Positions 8,366-16,795 of a stretch of 64,000 nt of DNA are shown here, in pieces (the first letter of the stretch is position 1; each line of letters opens with the position of its first letter). Below the pieces are notes generated by a model. It was given only the letters and a program-made list of their open reading frames with translations. It was not told where the DNA came from and ran no database searches. Where the stretch lies: assembly GCF_026625765.1 (NCBI RefSeq), contig NZ_CP113062.1, positions 2,232,001 to 2,296,000 of the forward strand. The letters run 5' to 3'. Made by a program: the position numbers and the translations under genes. The stretch is from Frigoribacterium sp. SL97 (lineage in GTDB: Bacteria; Actinomycetota; Actinomycetes; Actinomycetales; Microbacteriaceae).

Positions 8366-8575
8366 TCAGCCCCCGAGCAGCGGGGCGAGCGCCGTCGCCT
8401 GCGCGAGGAAGACGCCGCGAAGGTGCGGTGTGGCGCCGTCCCAGGTCAGGCGTGCAGACTCCTTCGCGTCACGCTGCCAGTGCAGGAACAGGAGCTTCGC
8501 GGCTGCCTCACGGACGACGAGCTGGGCGTCAGTCGGTTCGGACGCCGTCTCGGGAAGCGAGTCGGTAGCGCTCAT
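8366..8575 (-). CDS. Hypothetical protein
   Basis: 69 aa, MSATDSLPETASEPTDAQLV then a helical segment (REAAAKLLFLHWQRDAKESA) and GGAPHLRG-like loops. Not recognised. The start overlaps the stop of the 8572-8892 gene, so it is probably made by coupled translation. No motif of its own. Confidence 0.5.
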   Translation of the reverse strand: MSATDSLPETASEPTDAQLVVREAAAKLLFLHWQRDAKESARLTWDGATPHLRGVFLAQATALAPLLGG

Positions 8576-8892
8576 GCGAGGTGCAGCCCGTCGTCGTCAG
8601 CGGTGCGTCGGAGGAAGTCTTCGAGCTCGGCGATGCCGGTGCTGATGTCGACGGATGCTTCGGCGACGTCGGCCGGGTCCTCCCCCGCGTTGATGATCTG
8701 AGTTGTCGGGCACCCCTGGGCACCGGCGGTCTCACCGCAGGCGACGCAGTCGCCACCAAACTCCTCCTTGACGTGCAGCCCACGAACAGTCGCCAGCTTC
8801 TGGTCGAGGTCGGTGAGGGCCGCAGCGGCTTGCAGGGCGGCAGGGGTCGCCTCAGCCTTGAGGTTGGCGATGAGCGAGTCGTGGTTCAGCAT
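8572..8892 (-). CDS. Hypothetical protein with MLNHDSLI leader; paralogue of 9705-10088
   Basis: 106 aa. N-terminus MLNHDSLIANLKAEATPAAL, closely matching TLNHDKLIASLQAAATPLTT of the 9705-10088 gene. A helical region and a Cys cluster follow (GGDCVACGETAGAQGC), perhaps a metal site. ATG follows GGAGAGACC; the class A motif lies 46 nt before the start (8929-8938). Function unknown. Confidence 0.6.
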   Translation of the reverse strand: MLNHDSLIANLKAEATPAALQAAAALTDLDQKLATVRGLHVKEEFGGDCVACGETAGAQGCPTTQIINAGEDPADVAEASVDISTGIAELEDFLRRTADDDGLHLA

Positions 8893-8996
8893 GGTCTCTC
8901 CGGTGTCTGCTGCGGGTGTCGGGCGGACCATGCGCGGCACGCCGGCGGGCGCCAGGCGAAGGTGCTTCGCGCCGCCGCGAGAAGGTGGTTCCGGCC

Positions 8997-9671
8997 CTAC
9001 GGGAAGCGGTGCACGGAGGACAGTGCGAGGTTGATGTAGCCGTGTCCGACCCACTCCTTGTCGTCCTCGAGGGCCGTCTCGATCGCCGTCTTCGTCATCG
9101 GGATGAACTCGATGGCGTTGGACTCCCAGGCGTCGGGGGCCATGCCTAGCTGACGGGCGTGAAGGAAGGATGCGCTCGTCCAGACCGTCTCGCGGAGATC
9201 GACATGGCCTAGGAGTGCCCACTCGTTGCGCGTGACATCGCAGACGAGACTGTGGAACGTGATCCGATCGCGCATCTCCGGCTGCGCCTCAAGGTCGACC
9301 CCCAGCTCCTCGGCGATTCCCCGGAGGGCGGTGCGGTAGGGGTCGGGGCGTCCGGTCAGTGGGTCGACATCGACCAGCGCCATGCCCTCGTTGACCGAGA
9401 TGTGGCGGAGGTTCTGGCCGCTGGCTGTTTTCGCGCTTCGTCTCGTCAGGAGCAACTGGCCGTCGGCCGTCTCGACGGTGAGGTTGATGCCGAAGGAGTT
9501 CGACAGGCCGGGCAGAATGTCCAGGAGCTCCTCGCCTCGTAGCGGGCCTCCCTCGAGGCCCGCGGCCATGAGGCTCTCCCATTCGGCGGCGATGGCCAAG
9601 AACGACGCGTGGTCCGTTTCGGCGAAGCGCAGCGTGAGCACCGGCAGTTCATCGGACCCTTCGCGGGACAC
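8997..9671 (-). CDS. NUDIX-like protein
   Basis: 224 aa from a GTG at 9671. A NUDIX fold is suggested by INLTVETADGQLLLTRRS, then a variant box around YRTALRGIAEELGVDLE with the REL-EELG part partly changed, then ITFHSLVCDVTRNEWALLGHVDL. The substrate is not predictable, and the degenerate box may mean binding rather than hydrolysis. It lies 33 bp after the 9705-10088 gene in the same direction. Confidence 0.6.
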   Translation of the reverse strand: MSREGSDELPVLTLRFAETDHASFLAIAAEWESLMAAGLEGGPLRGEELLDILPGLSNSFGINLTVETADGQLLLTRRSAKTASGQNLRHISVNEGMALVDVDPLTGRPDPYRTALRGIAEELGVDLEAQPEMRDRITFHSLVCDVTRNEWALLGHVDLRETVWTSASFLHARQLGMAPDAWESNAIEFIPMTKTAIETALEDDKEWVGHGYINLALSSVHRFP

Positions 9672-9704
9672 CTCGAGACCGCGGAGAGCGATCTTGTCGG
9701 CGTT

Positions 9705-10088
9705 TCAGGAGCCGGGTGTGGTGTCGAGGCGCCTGCGTTGGTCGTCTATCTTCCGCTGCAAGGGCGCGGCTGCCGACGGTCGCAGTCGGGGCGGCAGCGC
9801 GTTCATGAGGTCCGCCGGCGACACCGCCGCTACGACCGCGGAGAGCAGGTGTTCGGGGCGGAATCCGTCAGCGGCGAACTGGCGGACGTAGATCTCGTGG
9901 CGGGCGGCCCCGACGGTCATCGTCTCGGCGCCCATCACCGAGCGGCTGGCAACGTCAGCGACTCGAAGTGCCCTGTCGGCTCGGAGCGTCTCGAGCTCGA
10001 GGATGAGGCAGTCGAGGGCGGTTGCAGCTTGCGTGGTCAGGGGCGTCGCCGCGGCCTGGAGGCTGGCGATGAGCTTGTCGTGGTTCAG
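9705..10088 (-). CDS. Hypothetical protein, apparent CTG start
   Basis: 127 aa if initiated at CTG 10086-10088, the codon that aligns with the ATG of the paralogue at 8892 (L/MLNHDxLIAxLxA). CGAAGAGGCCACC precedes it, a usable Shine-Dalgarno. No ATG, GTG or TTG occurs in frame nearby; the next upstream start (10139) lies inside the class A motif. The body is helical with LNHDKLIASLQAA and VGAARHEIYVRQFAADGF. Role unknown. Confidence 0.5.
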   Translation of the reverse strand: MNHDKLIASLQAAATPLTTQAATALDCLILELETLRADRALRVADVASRSVMGAETMTVGAARHEIYVRQFAADGFRPEHLLSAVVAAVSPADLMNALPPRLRPSAAAPLQRKIDDQRRRLDTTPGS

Positions 10089-10144
10089 GGTGGCCTCTTC
10101 GGAGCGTGGATCGGTAGAGGTTCCATGCGCGGCACCCAACGCAG

Positions 10145-10175
10145 GAACGCCCCGACCGTGAGGGCCAGGGCGTTC
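10145..10175. terminator. Hairpin, possible terminator
   Basis: Perfect 8-bp arms GAACGCCC/GGGCGTTC around a 15-nt loop, between the end of the dUTPase fusion gene (10194) and the motif of the next gene (10124). No T-run follows, as is common in high-GC hosts. Confidence 0.45.
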
Positions 10176-10193
10176 GCGTGTCGGCAGGTGTGG

Positions 10194-11198
10194 CTACGCG
10201 ACCCGGGTGATGTACGCGGCCGGCACGCTCGCGACCGTGTAGGTCGTGTCCGCAGCGAGTCGGATGTCGTGCCCGTCGCGGAGAGCCGCCGCGGCGTCGA
10301 TGCGGAGGATGGCGGGGTTGCTGTGCTTCCGGCGGCCGACCCGCTCGGCGGTCTCCTCGTCGCCGGAGAGGTGGACGAGGCGGCGCGTCATCGGTCGCAG
10401 ACCGTCCGCGAGGATGGCGGTCACCGAGTCGGGCGACGTGCCGTGGAACAGCTCGGACGGGATGGACGAGCCGAGGTGGTCGATGGCGACGTCGACGCTG
10501 TGGCCGTAGGTGGCGCGGATGCGGCCACCGGCGAGCTCGAAACGCTCCTTCGATCCGTGGTCGACGACGAACTGCACGTCCGCGCAGCCGATGTCGGCCA
10601 GCTTCGGGCTCGACAGGCGCAGGCCCACGACGACGTCGTTGAGGTCTGCCCAGCCGCCGGCGTCGAGGGTGATGCCGTAGTCGTCGGGTGCGTGCCTGAG
10701 GGCGTGCGACAGGCGCTTGCTGAGCTTCTTGGCCGGGGTGGCCGTGGCGATGGGCGCCACGGTGGACGTGCCGGTCGAACCGAAGCCTCCGGCGCCGCGG
10801 TCGCTGCTGCTGAGCTCGTCGACGACCTCGAAGGTCGGGGCGACGAAGTGCTGGATGACGAGCTGGGCGATGCGGTCGCCGGTCTTCACCTCGAACGGGT
10901 AGATGCCGTGGTTGATGAGGATGACCTTCACCTCGCCGCGGTAGCCGGAGTCGATGACGCCGGGGGCGTTCAGGACGGCGACGCGCTGCTTGGCGGCGAG
11001 GCCGGACCGGGAGTGGACGAGGGCCACGAGGTCGTCGGGGAGCTCGAGCGCGAGGCCGGTGCCGATGATATGGACGTCGCCGGGGGCGATGGTCGCGTTC
11101 TCGATGGCGCGGAGGTCGACTCCGGCGTCGCCCGTGCGGGCGTGCTCGGGGACGATGGCGTCCTGGTGGAGGGTCTTGATCTTGATGCTCGCGGTCAC
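10194..11198 (-). CDS. Fusion of dUTPase and RNA 2'-phosphotransferase (KptA/Tpt1)
   Basis: 334 aa from GTG 11198 (GTGA overlap with the deoxyribonucleotidase stop). Residues about 1-150 are a trimeric dUTPase: GDAGVDLRA, HSRSGLAAK, NAPGVIDSGYRGE, GDRIAQLVI, and C-terminal RGAGGFGSTG. After a short linker, about 160-334 matches KptA/Tpt1: LSKRLSHALRHAP, LDAGGWADL, ELFHGTSPDSV, VHLSGDEETA, and a C-terminal AYI. Dut hydrolyses dUTP. KptA transfers an RNA 2'-phosphate to NAD+. I know of no common fusion of the two. Confidence 0.85.
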   Translation of the reverse strand: MTASIKIKTLHQDAIVPEHARTGDAGVDLRAIENATIAPGDVHIIGTGLALELPDDLVALVHSRSGLAAKQRVAVLNAPGVIDSGYRGEVKVILINHGIYPFEVKTGDRIAQLVIQHFVAPTFEVVDELSSSDRGAGGFGSTGTSTVAPIATATPAKKLSKRLSHALRHAPDDYGITLDAGGWADLNDVVVGLRLSSPKLADIGCADVQFVVDHGSKERFELAGGRIRATYGHSVDVAIDHLGSSIPSELFHGTSPDSVTAILADGLRPMTRRLVHLSGDEETAERVGRRKHSNPAILRIDAAAALRDGHDIRLAADTTYTVASVPAAYITRVA

Positions 11199-11779
11199 GC
11201 GGCGGTCCTTCCGTAGCTGATGGTGAGGGCTTCGTCGATGGCGTCGCGCCAGCTGTCCCACTGGACCATGCGCGGACCGGTCGCAGCCTGGTTGTAGGCC
11301 TCGTTCCAGACGATGCGGGTCCACTCAGGGGCCATGGAGCCGGTGATGACGTCCTTATCGTCGATGAGCACGTCGCCGCGGACGACGGTCTTGTCGAGGG
11401 TCATGATCGTGCGCTTGGCGAGCTCGAGGCCGCCGTGACGCTCCATCCACCAGAGCTTGTCGGAGGCACAGGTGGGGTTGTAGACCGAGGGCGTCGAACA
11501 CATCATCACGTTGTGGCCGGCGTCGAGCATCTCGTGGAGGGCCTCGAAGGCACCCTCGCGCGGCTCGAGGTCGCGGTAGAAGCCGGGCTTGTTCATCGTG
11601 GCCATGAGAGCCGTGGCGACGTCGGCATCGACGTCCTTGAGCAGGTCCCAGGCGTTGCGAGTGCCGGCGTCGGCGATGTTGAGGTGGGGGTAGTCCTGGC
11701 GGGCGACGTCGACGAGGCCCTTCTCCCACAGGGCAACGGGGGCGTCGATGTCGACGAGGATCGTGAGGGGTGCGGTCAT
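11195..11779 (-). CDS. 5'(3')-deoxyribonucleotidase-like HAD phosphatase
   Basis: 194 aa. HAD motif I ILVDIDAPVALW (DxD), motif II MMCSTPSVYN, and the KLWWMERHGGLELAKRTIM and DVLIDDKDVITG segments of NT5C-type deoxyribonucleotidases. Expected to dephosphorylate dNMPs. The ATG is 18 nt from the class A motif at 11788-11797. The downstream dUTPase fusion overlaps by 4 bp, so nucleotide-pool enzymes are coupled. Confidence 0.8.
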   Translation of the reverse strand: MTAPLTILVDIDAPVALWEKGLVDVARQDYPHLNIADAGTRNAWDLLKDVDADVATALMATMNKPGFYRDLEPREGAFEALHEMLDAGHNVMMCSTPSVYNPTCASDKLWWMERHGGLELAKRTIMTLDKTVVRGDVLIDDKDVITGSMAPEWTRIVWNEAYNQAATGPRMVQWDSWRDAIDEALTISYGRTAA

Positions 11780-11833
11780 GCAGCACCCATGCGCGGCGGC
11801 CACGGGTGTCCGCGTCGACGCCGCCGCCTGGAC

Positions 11834-12511
11834 CTAGAAGCGCCGCTCGACGTCGCGCCGGATGAGCGTTCCGTTGACTGCCCAGTCCTCGATCGCGGCG
11901 ACGTCGTCGAGGGTGAGGCCTGAGCGGCTCATGGGGGTGATGAAGGACAGCTTCGAGTTGCCGGGGAAGTCGTCATCGTCGTCCTCGTCCTCGTCGTCGA
12001 GGTCGTACGGAGAGCGGTATTCGTCAGCGAGCGGCGTCGGTGGCAGCGGCATGTACATGGCTCGGTGCAGCGCGGTGTTGATGTGGTCGTCGACCCAGAG
12101 GACGCTGTCGGCGTCTTCGAGGTGCAGGCGCGCGGCAGCGGCCTACCACCAGGCGCCGGCGGTCCAGTTGGTTCCGGGCCACCCCTCCTGGCCGGGGATG
12201 TCCGATGCGTGGGCGCTGTTCGGGAAGTCGTCGAGGCCGATGGCGGGGGCGATGGTTCGGGGCACGTGGTGGCCGACGCACGTCAGCCAGTGGATGCTGA
12301 CCCCTGGCACCGTGGCGAGTGCGTTGATCCGCGACACGACCGCGGGGTCGAAGACCGCGACGAAGGCGCTGGCGTCGCTCGGGAGCGGTACCTCGGTCAT
12401 CGTGAAGCGGCCCACGTCGTGGCCTGCGTCTGCTGCGGCAGCGAGGTTGAGCTCGGCGCTGACGACCCCCTCGAAGTCGAGGAGGATGTGCTTGGTCGGC
12501 GGCGTGCTCAT
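11834..12511 (-). CDS. HAD-family (RNA-repair-associated type) protein with in-frame TAG
   Basis: One continuous frame: 122 codons from ATG 12511, TAG at 12143-12145, then 102 codons to TAG at 11834. The part before the stop has HILLDFEGVVSAEL, SIHWLTCVGHH and NWTAGAWW. The part after has SVLWVDDHINTALH, an Asp-rich insert, and SGLTLDDVAAIEDWA. Together these are the ordered motifs of HAD domains linked to RNA-repair proteins (D-x-x-G, WLT, WW, W[IV]DD, GLT..W). The amber sits at the usually charged position after WW. ATG is 18 nt from the motif at 12520-12529. Confidence 0.7.
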
Positions 12512-13050
12512 GCCTGCTCCATGCGCGGCGTGCGACGGCGGGCCCGGCTGTGCCGGGATCCGCGGCCGTTCGTGAGGTTGGCGAAGGGGAGCTTGCCGAA
12601 CTGGTCGATGAAGTCGTCGAGCATCTCTGTCTCGGTGGCGCTGGCATCGGCGCTCTCTTGCCAGGCCACGAGCAGGGCGGCGTTGTCTCGGAGCTGCCAC
12701 AGGTAGCGGCCACCGTTGTGGCTGCCGCCGAGGTCTGCTCCGTGGAGCCGGTACTCATCGAGGCGCTTGGCGATGCCTCGGTCGCCCTTCGAGCCGAGGT
12801 CGGCCTTGCCGATGTAGACGACCTCAGCGCCCGTGACCCATGCTGCTTCGAGGGTCGTGAGGGGTTCGGTGTGCCGGCGGCCGGGCACCGCACGGCCGGC
12901 ATTCGCCTCGAGGAAGGCCGGGGGTCCCGCGTCAGGTCGGACAACGATGTAGGTGCCGGCGCCAGGTGGGACAGGTGACGCCGGCAGGTCCGCGAAGGGC
13001 ACGAAGCCGTGGAAGCCTGCCGCCGTCAGCCCCGCGCGTGTCCACTCCAT
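12508..13050 (-). CDS. GIY-YIG nuclease-like protein
   Basis: 180 aa. GTYIVVRP and EVVYIGKAD correspond to the GIY and YIG strands, followed by GIAKRLDEYRLHG, GRYLWQL, and TETEMLDDFIDQFGKLPFAN with the metal-binding Glu region. Homing or repair nucleases of this family act on DNA, but many small ones are uncharacterised. A basic tail (RGSRHSRARRR) follows. The stop overlaps the start of the HAD gene (ATGA). Confidence 0.7.
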   Translation of the reverse strand: MEWTRAGLTAAGFHGFVPFADLPASPVPPGAGTYIVVRPDAGPPAFLEANAGRAVPGRRHTEPLTTLEAAWVTGAEVVYIGKADLGSKGDRGIAKRLDEYRLHGADLGGSHNGGRYLWQLRDNAALLVAWQESADASATETEMLDDFIDQFGKLPFANLTNGRGSRHSRARRRTPRMEQA

Positions 13051-13081
13051 GACGTGAGCCTAGAGCGACCGAAGGCCGCTC

Positions 13082-13357
13082 CTAGGCGACGAGGCCCAGG
13101 GCGACGACGTCGGCGCCGGTGGCGGTGACGGCCACGAGGAGTGTGTCCCTCGTGGTGACTTCACGCGGCTGGAAGAGCAGCGGCATGCCGGCCTCCTCCG
13201 GCGTGCGGTTGGCCTTGTAGCCGTTGCACTTGAGGCAGGCGGCGACGGTGTTGAGCCACGTGTCCGCTTCGACTCGCGTGAGCCGGCTCGCCGGCATGAT
13301 GTGGTCGACCGTCGTGCCCACGCGGCTGCGTCCGCAGTAGGCGCAGGTGCGGTTGTC
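13082..13357 (-). pseudogene. HNH endonuclease, 5' end cut off
   Basis: The frame reads SSRDNRTCAYCGRSRVGTTV, then DHIMPASRLTRVEADTWLN and VAACLKCNGYKANRTPEEAG: a complete HNH core with both CxxC pairs. Upstream of SSRDN the family resemblance stops abruptly at about 13,357, and no start codon with a ribosome site is present. The cut coincides with the left edge of the foreign island, so the gene was probably interrupted by insertion or rearrangement. The remaining 3' part ends in TAG at 13082. Confidence 0.7.
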
Positions 13358-13643
13358 ACGTGAAGAGCCTGCGCATCCCGTCGAGCGCGCCGGGAGAGAG
13401 GTCGACGGGCACGGGCCTGGGCATGCCGGTCATGCCGCCGCTCTGCAACACCACCCGAAGAGTGTCGTCCCGGGCCGGGGTAGTTGCCCGATGGCGCAGC
13501 CCGCCAGCAGCAAACACACTGTCGAATCCGAGTGCCGTGAGCGTCTCCAGCGAAGCGCCCGGCTGGTCGAGCATGCCCGGCTGACCGAAGAAGAGGCCGG
13601 TATCGAGCCGGACGGCGACCAGCAGCTCAACGAGCGCATCCAC
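13356..13643 (-). pseudogene. Possible C-terminal remnant of an EAL-domain protein
   Basis: The frame EVDALVELLVAVRLDTGLFF-GQPG resembles the end of EAL phosphodiesterases (DxGQGFLFGRP). It is followed by ASLETLTALGFDSVF and runs to the island boundary. No clear start; likely a fragment. Weak assignment. Confidence 0.3.
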
Positions 13644-13728
13644 TTCATCGCTGACCAGACGACCACGACCAGGCGCGACAACTCGTATTCTACGAGCGCC
13701 GCCTCGCCACCTCGCCGCAGTGCACGCT

Positions 13729-13875
13729 CTAAGTGACCCGCGCTTCGAGTGCCTCGAACGTGACGGTCGCTCCGGTGCGCGCGTTCGCGAACGCCATGCT
13801 TACGCCGCGCACGCCCCAGTCTGCCGTCAGATCGAGGGCGCCGACCGCGGTGGCGGTATTGACGCGGGCGGACAT
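13729..13875 (-). CDS. Small ORF at the end of the biosynthetic-type operon
   Basis: 48 aa, MSARVNTATAVGALDLTADW and on to FEALEARVT, ending TAG. It starts 4 nt after the APH-like stop, so it may be co-translated. Beta-strand-like, no membrane segment, no recognised family. Could be the beginning of a gene truncated at the island end. Confidence 0.4.
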   Translation of the reverse strand: MSARVNTATAVGALDLTADWGVRGVSMAFANARTGATVTFEALEARVT

Positions 13876-13879
13876 TCGC

Positions 13880-14806
13880 TCATCCGGCATCCACCGCCGC
13901 CCGCACGTCGTCGCGCTGCAGCTGCTCGACGCACCAGCCAAAGTGACCGTCGGTGCCCTCCGGCGAATATGCCGTCGCGGTGATGAGCGCATATAGCGCC
14001 CGGGTGCGCAGCAGGTCACCGAGGTCGGCGTCGGTCGTGGCGAGCACGCGCGCGACGAACCGGTCGTCGGTGGCCCGGGCCTTCTCGGAGTACATGTCGA
14101 GGATACCGGTCGAGATCCCGAGATCGATCGCGGGCGGCGCGTAGCAGGTGAGGAAGCCCCAGTCGAGCACAGCTGTGACGGCGCCGCGGTCATCGACGAG
14201 CACGTTCTCGGCGCAGAGGTCACCGTGCGTGAGCACCTCGGACGCCGTCGAGCGGGCGAGCCACGCCTCCAGCGCATCCAGCACCGCCGGGGCGTTCGGG
14301 ATGCGTTCGAGGATCACTGGTGAGGCCTGTAGGCGCCGCCGGGCGAGGGCGCCAAGCACCGTCGTACCCGCCGTGCCAGGGTCGGGCTTCGCGACATCGA
14401 AGAGCGGTAGCAGGTGCGCGTCATCGGGTTTTGCCGTATCACGGAGAACGAGTAAGGCTGAGAGCAGGGCCTCAATCGCCGCGTCCGTCGAGGTCGGCGT
14501 CGGGTCGGTGAGGAATTCCTTCAGCGGTGTGCCCGTCAGCCGTCTCTCGATGCTGATAACCATGCCATCGGCCTCAAAGACCCTCTCGACCTCCGGGGTG
14601 CCGAAGGGCAGCTGCATGGCTGCAAGGTCAGCGGAGAAGGCCTGGATTTGCTCCACACCCTTACGGCTGCGCTCGAACCAGGACTTCGCGACCCGGCCGC
14701 CGGTGAGACCGAGCACGGTGCCTTCCATGCCCTGCCAGGCGTCGCCGTCAGGCTCGTAGCCGTGCTGGGCGAGTGCGGCGCTGAAGGCGACAGTCGATGT
14801 GCTCAC
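13880..14806 (-). CDS. Aminoglycoside phosphotransferase/choline kinase-like kinase
   Basis: 308 aa from GTG 14806 (GTGA overlap). Kinase C-lobe motifs: VLTHGDLCAENVLVDDRG (Brenner HxDxxxxN with catalytic Asp) and AVLDWGFLTCYAPPAIDLG (metal Asp). The N-lobe has ISIERRLTGTPL. Phosphorylates a small hydroxylated substrate or a precursor. In this operon it may act on an aminosugar or cyclitol, or confer self-resistance; the substrate is unknown. Confidence 0.75.
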   Translation of the reverse strand: MSTSTVAFSAALAQHGYEPDGDAWQGMEGTVLGLTGGRVAKSWFERSRKGVEQIQAFSADLAAMQLPFGTPEVERVFEADGMVISIERRLTGTPLKEFLTDPTPTSTDAAIEALLSALLVLRDTAKPDDAHLLPLFDVAKPDPGTAGTTVLGALARRRLQASPVILERIPNAPAVLDALEAWLARSTASEVLTHGDLCAENVLVDDRGAVTAVLDWGFLTCYAPPAIDLGISTGILDMYSEKARATDDRFVARVLATTDADLGDLLRTRALYALITATAYSPEGTDGHFGWCVEQLQRDDVRAAVDAG

Positions 14807-15627
14807 GTAAGGGTCCTTCTTTCTTCGTCCGACCTGCCGTGCAGGAGGTCCAGGATCACGTCGTGAATGCCGGCTGCGCTCACGAGTAGCCCGCTATCCG
14901 GGGTGCTGCCGATCGGGCCACCGTCGAGCGCCGAAGCCCGCCCGCCCGCCTCGGCGACGAGCAGCGCACCAGGCAGATGGTCCCACGGTGCACCCCAGGG
15001 TTCAAGGGCCGCGTCGACGGCTCCCGAGGCGACGCGCACCTGCTGCAGGAAGCCGCCGCGGGTGCCGTGCGGATAAGCACAGCGGCGCAGCACGGCGGTG
15101 AGATCGCGTGGCGCGCCACCCCACTCCCTAAAACCGGCGAAAGCGATCTCGGCCTCGGCGAGCCCGGTGACGGGTGCGCAGCGCACCTGTGTGCCGTTTA
15201 GGAATGCGCCGCCGCCGGCCGAGGCCCATGCGCGCAGGCCCAGTCTCGGGGCCGAGATGCATGACACAAGCACCTCGCCCTCGCGCACAAACCCAAGCAG
15301 CATGCCGAACTCGGCGTCGCCCCGCACGTAGTGCCGTGTGTGGTCGATCGGGTCAAGTATCCAGCCGTCGATGCGTCCTGCGACGAGGTCTGCAACATCG
15401 CCCGTGGCGCTCCGTTCTTCGCCAAGCACAATGCTGCCCGGCACCTCTTGGGCAAGCACCAAATGTACGGCGTCTTCAACGGCGAGATCCATCTGCGACA
15501 GCAGTGATCCGTCGTCCTTTGTGTCCACCTGCAGCGGCGGCGGAGTCTCGGCATGGATCGCATCGACGGCATCTGCAGTGCGCTGGGCGGCAACAAGCAG
15601 ACGGTCAAGTTCAGCTGTCACGGGCAT
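14803..15627 (-). CDS. Inositol-monophosphatase-family phosphatase
   Basis: 274 aa. The family motifs are in order: VLGEERSATG (Glu of motif A), WILDPIDHTRHYVRGDAEF (metal-binding DPIDHT), and PWDHLPGALLVAEAGGRA (motif B WD). It overlaps the GT4 gene by 17 bp and the kinase by 4 bp. Hydrolyses a sugar or cyclitol phosphate, or a histidinol-phosphate-like compound; the pathway context suggests a sugar-type intermediate. Confidence 0.82.
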   Translation of the reverse strand: MPVTAELDRLLVAAQRTADAVDAIHAETPPPLQVDTKDDGSLLSQMDLAVEDAVHLVLAQEVPGSIVLGEERSATGDVADLVAGRIDGWILDPIDHTRHYVRGDAEFGMLLGFVREGEVLVSCISAPRLGLRAWASAGGGAFLNGTQVRCAPVTGLAEAEIAFAGFREWGGAPRDLTAVLRRCAYPHGTRGGFLQQVRVASGAVDAALEPWGAPWDHLPGALLVAEAGGRASALDGGPIGSTPDSGLLVSAAGIHDVILDLLHGRSDEERRTLT

Positions 15628-16795
15628 CCTGGCCGCTCCTTTGCGCCTCGTCTACGGCCTCGCCAAGCACCCGCATGGTTTCCGCGGCCATGCGGTCGAT
15701 CGAGAAGCGCTCCTGCACTACCCGCCGTGCGTGCTCTGCCTGCCGCGCGCCACGGTCGGGGTTGGTGAGGGCCCGCTGCAGCGCCTCGGCAAGCGCTGCC
15801 GTATCCCCGGGCGCGAACTCCCAGACGAGCCCATCCTCAACGAGCACCTCCTCGATACCGGGCACGCGGGACGTCACAACCGGTACCTCTGCGGCGAACG
15901 CCTCTAGCACCGTGAAGCCGAGGCCCTCCTCGAGGCTGGGCACGACGGCAAGGTCAGCCGCAGCCAGCAGCTTCGGCACCTCGTCGAGCGTGACGTCCTC
16001 GACGAGCGCGACGCGGTCGCCGAGACCGGTCTGCTCGATCGTTGCGAGGAGCTGGGCGCGGTAGTCAGGGGATGCCGAGCTCACCGATCCGGCGAGCACG
16101 ACCGTCGTATCGGTGAGCAGCTCGCTCGGCAGTCGTCGTAGCGCCTCCAGCAGCACTGCTTGGCCCTTACGCTCCTTGAGGCGCCCGATGCAGACGATGG
16201 TCGTCGTGCGCTCGGGCACGGTGGGGCGACCGTCCCACGGTTGCGCTGCAGCGAAGTCCTCGGTCGCGATGCCATGGTAGACGAGCTGAGCACGCTCGGG
16301 GCCGACGAGAGGCAGGGCGCGGTCGTAGTAGAACCGCGAGCCGCACAGCACGCGATCCGGCGCGATCCGCTGATACGCCAGCCGCAGCTTTCCGATGCCG
16401 AAGGGCTCGTCGAGCGGAGCGTGTTCGTGGAACGCGGCGACCAAGGCGATGCCGAGAGTGTCGGCAATCATGCGGCCGAGTACGGCGGTCTCTAGGTTGT
16501 TCGTGAGCACGACATCTGGTCCGAATGCTGCGACGAGTGGCTCTAGGTCCGAAAGGACCGCGAAGGCCATCTGCTCCCAACACAACTTCGTGGGGTCGGT
16601 CACCATCGACCAGTAACCGCTCACCGGTACCACCGCCGGATGCGCCTCGGGGGCGGCCGGAGACGCATCCCGCGCATCGGTGACCACGAGCACTTCGGCA
16701 CCGGCGCGGGTCAGCGCTTGTGCGACGACCCGCGCGTAGCTCTCAGCCCCGCCAGCGACCGGCGGGTAGGCGGAGGTTAGCAGCAGCACCCTCAC
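15611..16795 (-). CDS. Glycosyltransferase family 4
   Basis: 394 aa, GTG start. N-terminal GT-B fold MRVLLLTSAYPPVAGGAE, donor site ERTTTIVCIGRLKERKGQAV, VPKLLAAADLAVVPSLEEGL with the EX7E-type segment, then VTSRVPGIEEVLVEDGLVWE. Retaining transferase using a nucleotide sugar. Overlaps both neighbours. The nucleotidyltransferase immediately upstream may make its donor. Confidence 0.88.
   Translation of the reverse strand: MRVLLLTSAYPPVAGGAESYARVVAQALTRAGAEVLVVTDARDASPAAPEAHPAVVPVSGYWSMVTDPTKLCWEQMAFAVLSDLEPLVAAFGPDVVLTNNLETAVLGRMIADTLGIALVAAFHEHAPLDEPFGIGKLRLAYQRIAPDRVLCGSRFYYDRALPLVGPERAQLVYHGIATEDFAAAQPWDGRPTVPERTTTIVCIGRLKERKGQAVLLEALRRLPSELLTDTTVVLAGSVSSASPDYRAQLLATIEQTGLGDRVALVEDVTLDEVPKLLAAADLAVVPSLEEGLGFTVLEAFAAEVPVVTSRVPGIEEVLVEDGLVWEFAPGDTAALAEALQRALTNPDRGARQAEHARRVVQERFSIDRMAAETMRVLGEAVDEAQRSGQDARDS

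Noticed and set aside
13430..13681. Possible lipoprotein frame ending in a Cys-rich stretch at the island edge
   Set aside because: Competes with the EAL-like frame, has no ribosome site and a composition typical of a shadow frame.
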